From Ignavibacteria bacterium UBA2360 (GTDB lineage: Bacteria; Bacteroidota; Ignavibacteria; Tepidaquicellales; OLB5): a DNA stretch of 64,000 nt. Position numbers and translations under genes: made by a program. Location of the stretch: assembly GCA_002344125.1 (NCBI GenBank), contig DDTQ01000012.1:124001-188000 (forward strand), read 5' to 3'. A model generated the notes under the pieces. The model worked only from the letters and a program-made list of their open reading frames with translations. It had not been told where the DNA came from and made no database searches. The number at the start of each line of letters is the position of its first letter. The stretch's first letter is position 1. Below are positions 51,892-61,490 of the stretch, in pieces.

Positions 51892-53285
51892 ACCTTCGGT
51901 TAAGTGATATAAAAAGTGTTCGCGGTGTAAAGATAGTAAATCCGGAAGTTTTTGAAAATAGAAGTTTTTCAGGTGTTTCAATTGATTCAAGAAAATGCGG
52001 AGTAAGTGACCTGTTCTTTGCAATAAAGGGTGAAAGATTTGACGGACATGATTTTGTAAGTTCAGTATTATCAAAAGGAACAAAATGCGCAGTAGTAAAT
52101 GAAAAATGGTTCCGCAAAAACATCACCAAAGCAAAACGTTCTTTTAATAAGAAGTGTTTTATAGTTGTAAAAGATACTGAAAAAGCGCTTGGTGAAATTT
52201 CAAGGGTTTACAGGAATAAGTTTGTTATACCTGTAATAGCGGTAAGCGGAAGTAACGGAAAAACATCAACCAAAGATTTTATAGCGGAAGTACTTTCAGC
52301 TAAGTATAACGTACTTAAAACTGAAGGAAATCTAAACAATCAGATAGGCCTCCCGCTGACGCTTTTCAGACTAAACAGAAAGCACGAAATAGCTGTAATT
52401 GAAGCAGGCACAAATCACTTTGGAGAAGTTGAGAAGTTATGCAGAATAGCTGAGCCGCAGTTTGGAATAATAACGAATATAGGGAAAGAGCATCTTGAGT
52501 TCCTGAAAGATATAAAAGGCGCGGCAAAAGCCGAAGGAGAATTGGTTGAGTATCTGGAAGAAGTTTACGGAACATTTTTTCTGAATGCGGATGATAAGTA
52601 CCTTAAAAAGTATAAAAGGTACAAGAACATAAAAACATACAGCTTTGGTTTTACAGGCAGGGCGGATGTTAAAGCAAAAGTAAAAGGATTCAACAGGTTT
52701 TACCCGGTAATTGAAATAAATTTAAACAGAAGAAAAATTAACATTCAATTAAATAATATCGGTTATCAAAGCAGCCAAGCGGCGTTATGCGCAGCTGCTG
52801 TTGGAAGCTATTTCGAAGTCCCGGTTCATGACATCAAAAAAAGGATAGCCGGTTATAAAATTGAATCACACAGGCGCAATCAGCTAAGAAGCATTAACGG
52901 GATCTGGGTAATTGATGATACGTATAATTCCAATCCTGATTCCGTTAAAGCTGCGCTTGAAAATCTGAAAGCATATAACACAGGCGGCAATAAATTTGTA
53001 GTGCTGGCAGATATGCTGGAGCTTGGCAAAGCAAGCAAAAAGGAACATACAGATACAGGCAAACTGGTTAGAAAAATGAAATTTGAAAACCTTCTTACTT
53101 TCGGGCAGGATTCATACTTAACTTTTAAGGGCGCGCGTGGAGTTAAGAACAATTTTCATTTTAGCGATAAAGATTCACTGCTTTCATACTTAAACGTCAT
53201 GCTCAAAAAAGGTGATGTTGTGCTGGTAAAAGGTTCACGGGCCATGAAGATGGAAGAAATTGCTGAAAATATTTCTATAACATAA
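51888..53285 (+). CDS. murF: UDP-MurNAc-tripeptide:D-Ala-D-Ala ligase MurF
   Basis: 465 residues. ATP motif SGSNGKTSTKDF at about 118-129, EAGTNHFGEVEKL, and the C-terminal DDTYNSNPDSVKAAL and LADMLELG, all MurF signatures. It adds D-Ala-D-Ala to the tripeptide made by MurE. ATGA overlap with murE. Notably rich in Lys with many AAA codons. Confidence 0.94.
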   Translation: MNLRLSDIKSVRGVKIVNPEVFENRSFSGVSIDSRKCGVSDLFFAIKGERFDGHDFVSSVLSKGTKCAVVNEKWFRKNITKAKRSFNKKCFIVVKDTEKALGEISRVYRNKFVIPVIAVSGSNGKTSTKDFIAEVLSAKYNVLKTEGNLNNQIGLPLTLFRLNRKHEIAVIEAGTNHFGEVEKLCRIAEPQFGIITNIGKEHLEFLKDIKGAAKAEGELVEYLEEVYGTFFLNADDKYLKKYKRYKNIKTYSFGFTGRADVKAKVKGFNRFYPVIEINLNRRKINIQLNNIGYQSSQAALCAAAVGSYFEVPVHDIKKRIAGYKIESHRRNQLRSINGIWVIDDTYNSNPDSVKAALENLKAYNTGGNKFVVLADMLELGKASKKEHTDTGKLVRKMKFENLLTFGQDSYLTFKGARGVKNNFHFSDKDSLLSYLNVMLKKGDVVLVKGSRAMKMEEIAENISIT

Positions 53286-53303
53286 TAACTGATAGTTCAA
53301 TAA

Positions 53304-54413
53304 ATGTTATACTATTTAGCTGAGTACATAAATAAAAATTTCAATCCCCCGGGATTTGACGTGTTCAGGTTTTTGACCTGGAGATCTGCGCTTTCAGCAA
53401 TAACGGCAATGATAATTTGTTTCTGGATCGGTCCGAAGATATTAAAGATACTTAAAAAGAAACATGTTGGCGAAGAAATAAGACATGACGGGCCGCAGAC
53501 TCATTTTTCCAAGGCGGGAACGCCAACAATGGGTGGTGTGATAGTTCTGCTTGCAATACTGGTACCCGTGCTTCTCTGGGGTGACCTGAAAAATACTTAT
53601 ATCCTGTTAATGCTGCTTGCAACTGTATGGATGGGGCTCGTTGGTTTTATTGATGATTACCTTAAGGTAGTGAAAAAAATGAAAAAGGGTCTGGTTGCCA
53701 GATACAAACTTATGAACCAGATAGGATTAGGAATAGTAATAGCATGTTTGATATACTTTCTGCCTGAATTTGAAAAGATAAATTCAGTTACAACAATTCC
53801 GTTCATTAAACAAATAGAGTTCGATTTTTCATATTTTTATATACCGCTGATGGTTTTTATTATTACGGCAACATCAAATGCGGTTAATCTTACAGACGGG
53901 CTTGACGGGCTGGCGATCGGCACTGTAGGTATCGCCGGATTAGCGATCGGGCTGATAGCGTATCTTTCAGGTAATGAAATATTCAGCAGGTACCTTGATA
54001 TAATTTACCTGCCGGGTAACGGTGAACTGGCTGTTTACTGCGCCGCGTTAGTGGGCGCATCACTTGGATTTTTGTGGTTTAACTCATACCCGGCGCAGGT
54101 ATTTATGGGTGATACAGGTTCACTTGCACTGGGCGGAGCAATTGGGACACTTTCAATTCTCATCAAAAAGGAATTCCTGCTGCCAATTCTTGGCGGGATA
54201 TTCTTTGCTGAATCACTTTCTGTGATATTACAGAGATATTACTTTAAATATACGAAAAAGAAATACGGTGAAGGAAGAAGGATATTTAAAATGTCACCGC
54301 TGCACCATCATTTTGAGTTAAGCGGTGTGCCTGAACCGAAAATTGTTACAAGGTTTTATATAGTTGCCGTTATCCTTGCGATTTTGACATTTGCAACATT
54401 CAAGATAAGATAA
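53304..54413 (+). CDS. mraY: Phospho-MurNAc-pentapeptide transferase MraY
   Basis: 369 residues, ten membrane segments. Signature motifs: HFSKAGTPTMGGV, FIDDYLKVVKK, NAVNLTDGLDGLAIG, and MSPLHHHFELSG. It moves phospho-MurNAc-pentapeptide to undecaprenyl phosphate to make lipid I. 18 bases after murF. An unrelated barrel gene follows before murD. Confidence 0.96.
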   Translation: MLYYLAEYINKNFNPPGFDVFRFLTWRSALSAITAMIICFWIGPKILKILKKKHVGEEIRHDGPQTHFSKAGTPTMGGVIVLLAILVPVLLWGDLKNTYILLMLLATVWMGLVGFIDDYLKVVKKMKKGLVARYKLMNQIGLGIVIACLIYFLPEFEKINSVTTIPFIKQIEFDFSYFYIPLMVFIITATSNAVNLTDGLDGLAIGTVGIAGLAIGLIAYLSGNEIFSRYLDIIYLPGNGELAVYCAALVGASLGFLWFNSYPAQVFMGDTGSLALGGAIGTLSILIKKEFLLPILGGIFFAESLSVILQRYYFKYTKKKYGEGRRIFKMSPLHHHFELSGVPEPKIVTRFYIVAVILAILTFATFKIR

Positions 54414-54439
54414 AAAACTAATTATAAATGGAACGTATT

Positions 54440-55093
54440 ATGAAGAAAACAAAGATCACACAAGCCCTGGTATTATTTTTCCTGTTAACAGGAATATCGT
54501 TTTCACAACTTTCAATTGGTGAGCTTAAATTGAAGTCATCTGATAATTCAGGTTTTAATTTAAGTTCACAGGATGAAAATTCAGCCGGCGGCAATACAAA
54601 ACTAATGCAGAAACCAACCAAGAAGATCTATTTTGTGCCCGGCGGCAAGATAGGTATGTTCTTTCTTCAGGGAGATTACAACGGCAACCAGTTGATCTCA
54701 CTCGAAGCGTTCGGTAAATACGTTGGCGATGGTTTCTGGGCAGAAATAAGTATCCCGTTCAGGTTCAAAACCAGCCCGGCGTTCACAGATATCGGCGTTG
54801 ATGTTAACGTAATGTATCCATTCCTCGGTTCATCTAACAAATCAGAAGTTGACCCGTTTGTAGGGGGCGGGCTTGGACTTCACTTCATCGGCAGAGACAG
54901 AGACGACCCGAATAAAACAAGCGTTGCAGCGCGCGGCGGGTTGGGATTAAACCTGATAGCGGGCGCAGTATTTTTCAGGAATTATGATTTTAATATAGTA
55001 CTCGAGCTGAAATACTTCAATTATTTGAGGGAGTTTGACGACCAAAGATACCAGGGTATCGGCTTAAATGTAGGTGTAACTTTTCCGAGGTAA
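54440..55093 (+). CDS. Outer-membrane beta-barrel protein inside the dcw cluster
   Basis: 217 residues from the ATG at 54440, preceded by GGAACG; an ATG at 54428 adds four residues. A signal peptide (KKTKITQALVLFFLLTGISF) is followed by a Ser/Asn-rich linker and a porin-like region: GKIGMFFLQGDYNG, GFWAEISIPFRFK, IGVDVNVMYPF, GGGLGLHFIG and a closing YQGIGLNVGVTFPR with terminal aromatic/Arg. Such small barrels occur in many Bacteroidota but not normally between mraY and murD. It is in line with the cluster (27-base and 5-base gaps), so it is probably expressed with it. Confidence 0.78.
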   Translation: MKKTKITQALVLFFLLTGISFSQLSIGELKLKSSDNSGFNLSSQDENSAGGNTKLMQKPTKKIYFVPGGKIGMFFLQGDYNGNQLISLEAFGKYVGDGFWAEISIPFRFKTSPAFTDIGVDVNVMYPFLGSSNKSEVDPFVGGGLGLHFIGRDRDDPNKTSVAARGGLGLNLIAGAVFFRNYDFNIVLELKYFNYLREFDDQRYQGIGLNVGVTFPR

Positions 55094-55098
55094 TTATT

Positions 55099-56469
55099 GT
55101 GGTTGATATACTTGAAAAGGCAAAGAAAGTAACAGTAGTCGGCGCGGCCAGAAGCGGTATTGCCGCAGCGAAGCTGCTGAAGAAAAAGGGCTACGAAGTA
55201 TTCTTAAGCGATGCAGGCGATGAATCAAAGATAGATTCTGATATTCTTGCTGAGATACGCAGGAACGAAATAGAACATGAGTTCGGTGTTCATTCAGAGA
55301 GGATATTTGATGCTGATATTGTTGTTGTGAGTCCGGGCGTACCGCAAAACTCACCTGTTGTGCAAAATGCGCTGGCAAAGGGTCTTGAGGTTGTGAGCGA
55401 AATTGAAGCTGCATCGTGGTACTGCAAGGGAAAAGTGATAGCTATCACAGGAACCAACGGAAAGACGACCACAACAACGCTGATAGGCGAGATGTTCAAA
55501 GATGCGGGATACAAGACATTTATTTGCGGAAATATAGGCATAGCCTTTTCTGATATTGTTGAAGAGACTGATGAAAGATCGATCGTTGTACTTGAAACAA
55601 GCAGTTTTCAGCTGGATAATATTAAAAAATTCAAACCGTTCATTGCAATACTTCTTAACGTAACACCAGATCACTTAGACAGATATGAATCTTTTGAAAA
55701 ATACCTCGAATCAAAAATGAGAATAGCGGAAAACCAGAACGAAAGCGATTATTTTGTGTTCAACTATGATGATGAACTTGTAAGGAATTCATCTAAGAGC
55801 GTTAATTCAAACCGTTCGGCTTTCAGCCTGAGCGAAACGGTAAAGAGTGAAACAAAGGAAGGCGCCTATCTTAACAATCTTGACCTTGTATATTATTACT
55901 ACATGGGCGAAGAAAATGTTATCGATACGCAAAAGCTGATAATAAAGGGCGAACATAATGTTTACAACGCGATGGCTTCGGTTATTTCAGCAAAGATCTT
56001 CGGTATAGAAAAAGAATATATTAAAAAAACTCTCGAGAATTTTAAGGGAGTTGAGCACAGGCTTGAATTTGTAAGAGAATTAAAGGGAGTAAAGTATTAC
56101 AACGACTCAAAAGCAACCAATGTAAATTCTGTATGGTACGCGCTAAAAGGATTCAATGAACCGCTGGTGCTGATACTGGGCGGCAAAGATAAGGGCAATG
56201 ATTACACCCAGATTGAAAAAGAAGTTAAGCAGCACGTAAAGCATATTATAGCAATAGGTGATTCAAAACAAAAAGTTTACGATCATTTTAAAGATATTCT
56301 GCCCGTTACAGTTGCCGCTGATATGGGGGACGCAGTGTTAAAAGCTTCACAGAATGCCGCAGAAAATGAGGTTGTACTGCTCTCACCGGCCTGCGCAAGC
56401 TTTGATATGTTTGATAATTACGAACACAGAGGCAAAGTGTTCAAAGAAAAAGTTAATGCATTAAAATAA
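55099..56469 (+). CDS. murD: UDP-MurNAc-L-Ala:D-Glu ligase MurD
   Basis: 456 residues, GTG start. Rossmann-type N-terminus (VVGAARSGIAAAKLLKKKG), ATP motif GTNGKTTTTTLIG at about 118-130, ETSSFQLDNI, VTPDHLDRY and the C-terminal NDSKATNVNSVWYAL with LGGKDKG. It adds D-Glu to UDP-MurNAc-L-Ala. Two bases separate it from ftsW. Confidence 0.95.
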   Translation: MVDILEKAKKVTVVGAARSGIAAAKLLKKKGYEVFLSDAGDESKIDSDILAEIRRNEIEHEFGVHSERIFDADIVVVSPGVPQNSPVVQNALAKGLEVVSEIEAASWYCKGKVIAITGTNGKTTTTTLIGEMFKDAGYKTFICGNIGIAFSDIVEETDERSIVVLETSSFQLDNIKKFKPFIAILLNVTPDHLDRYESFEKYLESKMRIAENQNESDYFVFNYDDELVRNSSKSVNSNRSAFSLSETVKSETKEGAYLNNLDLVYYYYMGEENVIDTQKLIIKGEHNVYNAMASVISAKIFGIEKEYIKKTLENFKGVEHRLEFVRELKGVKYYNDSKATNVNSVWYALKGFNEPLVLILGGKDKGNDYTQIEKEVKQHVKHIIAIGDSKQKVYDHFKDILPVTVAADMGDAVLKASQNAAENEVVLLSPACASFDMFDNYEHRGKVFKEKVNALK

Positions 56470-56470
56470 A

Positions 56471-57622
56471 TTGGAACCAAGAGTAAATAAAATAGACCTG
56501 TGGATACTTATCCCGATACTTGCGCTGATAACTTTCAGCCTGGGGGTTGTTTACAGCGCGTCTTCAAGCTGGTCAGCTAAAATGAGCGGCGGCGATAGCG
56601 CCATGCTTTTCCGCAATCATTTAATGAGAGCGGGAATGGGTGTATTTCTGATCTTTCTTGTTTCCAGAATAAGCTACCTTCATTTAATTAAGTACAGAAA
56701 ATATCTGATGGGGGCCGCTGTATTATTGCTGCTTTACCTGTTATTCGCAGGGGTAGAATCCACAAAAGGCGCAGCCAGATGGATATTTGTTGGAGGATTC
56801 AGTTTTCAGCCGGCGGATTTTGTTAAGTACGCTCTTTTAATAAACATCTCATACCTGCTTGCCAAAAAGAAAGATTACATAAACAACCTGTATTACGGCT
56901 ATTTGCCATTACTGGGTTATGTGCTGTTAGTTGTCACATTGATAGCTATTCAGCCAAACTTTTCAACGGCCAGCGTGATATTCGTTTCCAGCTTAATGGT
57001 GTTTTGGATAGGTAAAGTCAAAATGAAACACATGGCGTTCACAGTGCTTTCAATAGTGCCGGCAGCGGTTCTGTTCGTTTTATCGAAGCCATATATTTTA
57101 AACAGAATATTTTCTTACCAGGAACATACAACAGGCGGCAATGCAAGTTATCAGCTTTCACAGGCAATTATTGGATTTGGCAACGGCGGTTTCCTTGGGG
57201 TGGGACCGGGGAATTCAACACAGCGCGATCTTTTTCTGCCGCAATCATATGATGATTTTGTTTTTTCAATTGTTGGTGAAGAGTACGGTTTCTGGGGTGT
57301 ATCAATTGTGATCATCTTGTTCGCAATTTTTGTATTCCGCGGATTGAAGCTATCAAAATCGATTCAGGATGATTTCGGAAGATACATGGCATTTGGCATT
57401 ACGGTAATTATAGGTATGAACGCTGTTATTAACATGATGGTAGCAACAGGGATCATTCCAACAACAGGGCAGACACTGCCGTTCATAAGTTACGGCGGAA
57501 CATCGATCATATTTAATTCAATAGCTGTAGGAATATTGCTGAATATTTCAACATACCGTACACAGCCAAAGGGTTCATTGCTGCGGGAAACACTTGCAAT
57601 GGCAGGAAACGAACGTGATTAA
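56471..57622 (+). CDS. ftsW: SEDS lipid II polymerase FtsW
   Basis: 383 residues, TTG start. Ten membrane segments. SEDS signatures GAARWIFVGGFSFQPADFVKYA, cut here into FSFQPADFVKYALLIN, then GVGPGNSTQRDLFLPQSYDDF and FISYGGTSIIFN. With FtsI it polymerises and cross-links septal peptidoglycan. Overlaps the murG start by eight bases. Confidence 0.95.
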   Translation: MEPRVNKIDLWILIPILALITFSLGVVYSASSSWSAKMSGGDSAMLFRNHLMRAGMGVFLIFLVSRISYLHLIKYRKYLMGAAVLLLLYLLFAGVESTKGAARWIFVGGFSFQPADFVKYALLINISYLLAKKKDYINNLYYGYLPLLGYVLLVVTLIAIQPNFSTASVIFVSSLMVFWIGKVKMKHMAFTVLSIVPAAVLFVLSKPYILNRIFSYQEHTTGGNASYQLSQAIIGFGNGGFLGVGPGNSTQRDLFLPQSYDDFVFSIVGEEYGFWGVSIVIILFAIFVFRGLKLSKSIQDDFGRYMAFGITVIIGMNAVINMMVATGIIPTTGQTLPFISYGGTSIIFNSIAVGILLNISTYRTQPKGSLLRETLAMAGNERD

Positions 57623-58715
57623 CCGCATCATATTTGCAGCCGGGGGAACCGGCGGACACATTTACCCGGCAATTGCGATTGCCGATGAACTGGTGAAAAT
57701 GAACAGTAAAATTGAAATAAAATTTATCGGGGCAAAGGGCAGAATTGAAGAGAGATTAATTCCCGCAAACGGTTATAAGCTTGAAACGATAGAAGTTTCC
57801 GGATTTAAAAGAAGTTTAAACATAAAGAATATATCATCAGCATTAAAAATATTTAAAGCACTGAAAGATTCCAAAAAAATATTGAAAGAGTTTTCGCCTG
57901 AGCTGGTTTACGGTACGGGCGGTTTTGTATCGGGGCCGGTGCTCAAAGCTGCGCAATCTATGGGTATAAAAAATGTAATTGAAGAAGGCAACTACCACCC
58001 CGGAGTTACAGTGAAACTGGTTGCACCAAAAGCTGATAAAGTGATACTGAATTTTGAAGGGACAAGGAAACTTCTTAAAAGAAATGATAACACAGTAGTA
58101 ATGTCTTACCCGGTTAGGGAAAACATGAAACGAACAGGTAAAGCAGAAGCTGCGGCTGTTTTCGGACTTGATGGTAACAGGAATATCTTATTGATCTTCG
58201 GCGGAAGCCAGGGAGCGCATTCCATCAATTCTGCAATGCTTAAGTGTTTCAAAAATATTACCGGAAGCGGTATCCAGTTGATCTGGCAGACGGGGAATGA
58301 AGATCATGATCTGGTGAATTCCTCGGTTTCATCAAACAGAAATGTGAAGGTATTAAGATATATTGATAATATGGCAGCGGCATATTCCGCAAGTGACCTT
58401 GCATTGTGCCGTTCAGGTATTTCAACAATTATGGAACTTGCAAGTTTTGGGCTGCCGGCAATTTTTGTGCCGTATCCGCTTGCCTCGGAAAATCACCAGG
58501 AAAAGAACGCAAGAGCGGTTGCCGAAAAGAACGCGGCGGAAATTATACTTGACAGGGATTTGAATCAGAAACTTGAAAGCAGTGTATTAAGACTGCTAAA
58601 TGATGAAAACAAACTTAAATACATGAGTTCAAATATCAGCAGTATGGCAGATACAAAGGCGGCTTCAAAAATTGCCAATATGCTGGTTGAAATGGTAAAC
58701 AGCAGCAAAAATTAA
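57615..58715 (+). CDS. murG: GlcNAc transferase MurG
   Basis: 366 residues from the GTG at 57615, which gives the normal MINRIIFAAGGTGGHIYPAI start with AGGAAA upstream; an upstream TTG (57594) would add seven residues. Signatures: GTGGFVSGPVLKAAQ, EEGNYHPGVTVKLVAP, GGSQGAHSIN, CRSGISTIMEL and PYPLASENHQEKNA. It makes lipid II from lipid I. Confidence 0.95.
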   Translation: MINRIIFAAGGTGGHIYPAIAIADELVKMNSKIEIKFIGAKGRIEERLIPANGYKLETIEVSGFKRSLNIKNISSALKIFKALKDSKKILKEFSPELVYGTGGFVSGPVLKAAQSMGIKNVIEEGNYHPGVTVKLVAPKADKVILNFEGTRKLLKRNDNTVVMSYPVRENMKRTGKAEAAAVFGLDGNRNILLIFGGSQGAHSINSAMLKCFKNITGSGIQLIWQTGNEDHDLVNSSVSSNRNVKVLRYIDNMAAAYSASDLALCRSGISTIMELASFGLPAIFVPYPLASENHQEKNARAVAEKNAAEIILDRDLNQKLESSVLRLLNDENKLKYMSSNISSMADTKAASKIANMLVEMVNSSKN

Positions 58716-58732
58716 TCAATGAAAGCATAAAA

Positions 58733-59209
58733 ATGCAGGAGAAAATTCACAAACACAGAATGGACTTTTATTACCAGTCACTGGTAATATACCTGATATT
58801 TTTTGCGGCATATGTAGTTATCAAGGGAACCGTAGGAGAGAGTTTTAAGTCGTTATACAATGACCCGATATTCTACATTCTCATATTGTTCATTATAATA
58901 TTCCTGTTTATAGTAATTGTAAATATCATAAGGGCGCCGACAATAATACTTAAAAGTGACAGAATAATATTCAGGAACAGGTTTGGCGAAAGGGAAGTGA
59001 TTTTCAGTGATATAGTGAATGTGAAGATAGGAAGGATCAGAAAGCGCGAAGAAGAAATGACATACAGGATAATTAAACTGAAACTGAAAAACAGAAGAAA
59101 ACAGCTAAGAATAAGAGCAAATGATTTTGAACGCGGCGTCGAGTTAATAAACGAATTTTTGAAGATAAAACAGCAGTCACATAATCAGCCGGAAGCAAAA
59201 ACAGAGTGA
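58733..59209 (+). CDS. Small membrane protein with PH-like domain inside the dcw cluster
   Basis: 158 residues. Two membrane segments at about 17-32 and 46-67, then a beta-rich domain (TIILKSDRIIFRNRFGEREV, IFSDIVNVKIGRIRKREEE, LKLKNRRKQLRIRANDFE) like bacterial PH (bPH) domains, ending in a charged tail. It lies between murG and murC, overlapping murC by four bases, so it is translated with the cluster. I do not know a named cell-wall protein of this kind. Confidence 0.7.
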   Translation: MQEKIHKHRMDFYYQSLVIYLIFFAAYVVIKGTVGESFKSLYNDPIFYILILFIIIFLFIVIVNIIRAPTIILKSDRIIFRNRFGEREVIFSDIVNVKIGRIRKREEEMTYRIIKLKLKNRRKQLRIRANDFERGVELINEFLKIKQQSHNQPEAKTE

Positions 59210-60588
59210 ACAGGAAAGAAAACATATATTTTATCGGGATAGGCGGCATTGGTATGAGCGGCCTGGCGGAATATTACCTGCGGAACGGTTACAGCGTTTC
59301 AGGGAGTGATATGACGGAGACTCATATAACTTCAAGGCTTATAAGCTTAGGTGCCAGGATATTCTACGGGCATAACGCGATAAATATAACTGATGAAATT
59401 GATACTGTTGTTTTTACTTCCGCGGTTAAGGATGATAACCCTGAAATGATAAAAGCGGAAGAGCTGGGCATTCGCAGGGTAAGACGCGCTGAAATGCTGG
59501 GCGAAATAGTGAATGATAAATACCTGATAGCAGTTTCAGGAACGCATGGTAAAACCACAACTACGGCTATGATAGGTAAGCTTCTGGTTGACGCGGGGCT
59601 TGACCCGCTGATATTTGTCGGCGGCAATGTTCAGTTGTTTGATGGCGGAGCCTCAAGATTCGGTTCAGGCAAATTCGCAGTGGTAGAAGCCGATGAGTAT
59701 GACAGGTCTTTCCTTGCTTTAAGACCGGATATTGCCGTTGTAACCAACATAGACGCGGATCATCTGGATATATACAAAGACCTGGATGATATTAAGGATA
59801 CATTCAGACAATTTTGCGACCGCTCAAAATACGGGGCTTACATGATATACTGCGGTGATGATGAAAACATAAAGAGTTTTATGAATTCCATCAACCGTGA
59901 AAAAATTTCATACGGGTACGATGATAAAAATTATCTGAAGATAAGGGATTATAAGGCAGTTAATAACGCACTGAATTTTTCAATATTGAATTCAACAGTT
60001 TCGTATGATGATGTAAAACTGAATATGATAGGAAGTCACAACGCTCTCAATTCTACGGCATGTTTTGCCGTATCAAAAGTGCTTGAAATTCCTTTTGATA
60101 CATATAAGAGCAGCATCAGCGGTTTCCGTACAGTAGATAGAAGGCTGCAGCTTAAGTATGATAATAATGGTATTATGGTTTATGATGACTATTCACACCA
60201 TCCGGTTGAAGTTACCGCAAGTTTAAGAGGACTTAAGGAAATGAACCCCGGGCGGTTAATAACGGTCTTTCAGCCTCATTTGTTTACCAGAACAAGAGAT
60301 TTTTACAAGGAATTCGCAGATGCACTTGCTATATCAGATGAAGTAATACTTATGGATATATATCCGGCGCGGGAAAAAGCAATTGAAGGCATTACCAGCG
60401 AACTTATATTGAATGAAGCATTGAAACGTAAGGGCAATATGAAATTGATTCACGAAAGAAATGATATTCTTTCATGGTTACTGCACGATATGAAAGCCGG
60501 CGATAAAATTGTTTTCCAGGGCGCAGGTGATGTCACGAATCTATGCAGCGATTTTGTAAATATATTACAATCAAACAATAATAATTGA
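59206..60588 (+). CDS. murC: UDP-MurNAc:L-Ala ligase MurC
   Basis: 460 residues, GTG start overlapping the stop of the previous gene (GTGA). NAD-like N-terminus FIGIGGIGMSGLAEYYLRNG, ATP motif GTHGKTTTTAM at about 111-121, EADEYDRSFL, NIDADHLDIY, DDYSHHPVEVTAS and FQPHLFTRT. It adds the first L-Ala to UDP-MurNAc. Overlaps murB by four bases. Confidence 0.96.
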   Translation: MNRKENIYFIGIGGIGMSGLAEYYLRNGYSVSGSDMTETHITSRLISLGARIFYGHNAINITDEIDTVVFTSAVKDDNPEMIKAEELGIRRVRRAEMLGEIVNDKYLIAVSGTHGKTTTTAMIGKLLVDAGLDPLIFVGGNVQLFDGGASRFGSGKFAVVEADEYDRSFLALRPDIAVVTNIDADHLDIYKDLDDIKDTFRQFCDRSKYGAYMIYCGDDENIKSFMNSINREKISYGYDDKNYLKIRDYKAVNNALNFSILNSTVSYDDVKLNMIGSHNALNSTACFAVSKVLEIPFDTYKSSISGFRTVDRRLQLKYDNNGIMVYDDYSHHPVEVTASLRGLKEMNPGRLITVFQPHLFTRTRDFYKEFADALAISDEVILMDIYPAREKAIEGITSELILNEALKRKGNMKLIHERNDILSWLLHDMKAGDKIVFQGAGDVTNLCSDFVNILQSNNNN

Positions 60589-61490
60589 TATCAATATCTG
60601 AAATACAGAAGATATTTAAAGGCAAAATAACTCTCAATGAGCCGCTTGCCCGCTATACAACATTCCGTATTGGCGGCGAAGCGGATTATTTTGTTGAGCC
60701 TTCGGATATTGATGACGTAATAAATATTATAAAATACTCAAGTGAGCACGGCATTCCATATTACGTGATGGGTAATGGGAGTAATATACTGATAAGCGAT
60801 GAAGGTATCAGGGGAGTAGTTATTAATCTTGAAACTTCGTTTAACTACCTAAAGTATGAAAATGATATGGTCATCTCAGGTGCAGGAGTTAAGATCGCGA
60901 AGTTCGTTGATTTCTGCATACAGAGCAGTTACGCAGGCGTAGAAATGCTTGCGGGTATTCCCGCGACAGTTGGCGGGGCTTTGGTAATGAATGCCGGCGC
61001 ATATGGCGGTGAAACCGCCGATCATGTTTATGAAGTGAAGGTAATTAAGAACGGAAAAGTTAAGTTTCTTAAAAAGGAAGATTGCGGCTTCAGGTACAGA
61101 AATTCAGATCTGAAGAACACAGTAATACTTGAAGCATCTTTCAAACTGCCGCAGGGAAATAAAGAGGAGATCTCTCAGAGAAGGAAAGAGCTGATAATAA
61201 ACCGTAACCAGGCGCAGCCGGTTGAAATTCCGAATGCGGGTTGTGTATTCAAAAATCCAAAAGATAATAAGGCGGCAATTCTTATTGATCAAAGCGGCTT
61301 AAAAGGAAAAAAATTCGGCGGAGCAATGGTATCAACAAAACATGCGAATTTCATTGTGAACTATGATAATGCCACAGCTAACGATGTGATCGAACTTGTG
61401 AAGATCATCCGTCAAACAGTAAATGAAAAAACCGGAATAGAACTCGAAATGGAAGTTAAACTTGTTGGTTTTGAGGAGGTTACTATATGA
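60585..61490 (+). CDS. murB: UDP-N-acetylenolpyruvoylglucosamine reductase MurB (type II)
   Basis: 301 residues, TTG start. FAD motifs YTTFRIGGEADYFVEP, GNGSNILISDEGIRG, AGIPATVGGALVMNAGAYGGE, and the late NAGCVFKNP with catalytic residues. Length and lack of the tyrosine loop place it in type II. It reduces enolpyruvyl-UDP-GlcNAc with NADPH. It overlaps murC by four bases and ftsQ by four. Confidence 0.95.
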   Translation: MISISEIQKIFKGKITLNEPLARYTTFRIGGEADYFVEPSDIDDVINIIKYSSEHGIPYYVMGNGSNILISDEGIRGVVINLETSFNYLKYENDMVISGAGVKIAKFVDFCIQSSYAGVEMLAGIPATVGGALVMNAGAYGGETADHVYEVKVIKNGKVKFLKKEDCGFRYRNSDLKNTVILEASFKLPQGNKEEISQRRKELIINRNQAQPVEIPNAGCVFKNPKDNKAAILIDQSGLKGKKFGGAMVSTKHANFIVNYDNATANDVIELVKIIRQTVNEKTGIELEMEVKLVGFEEVTI

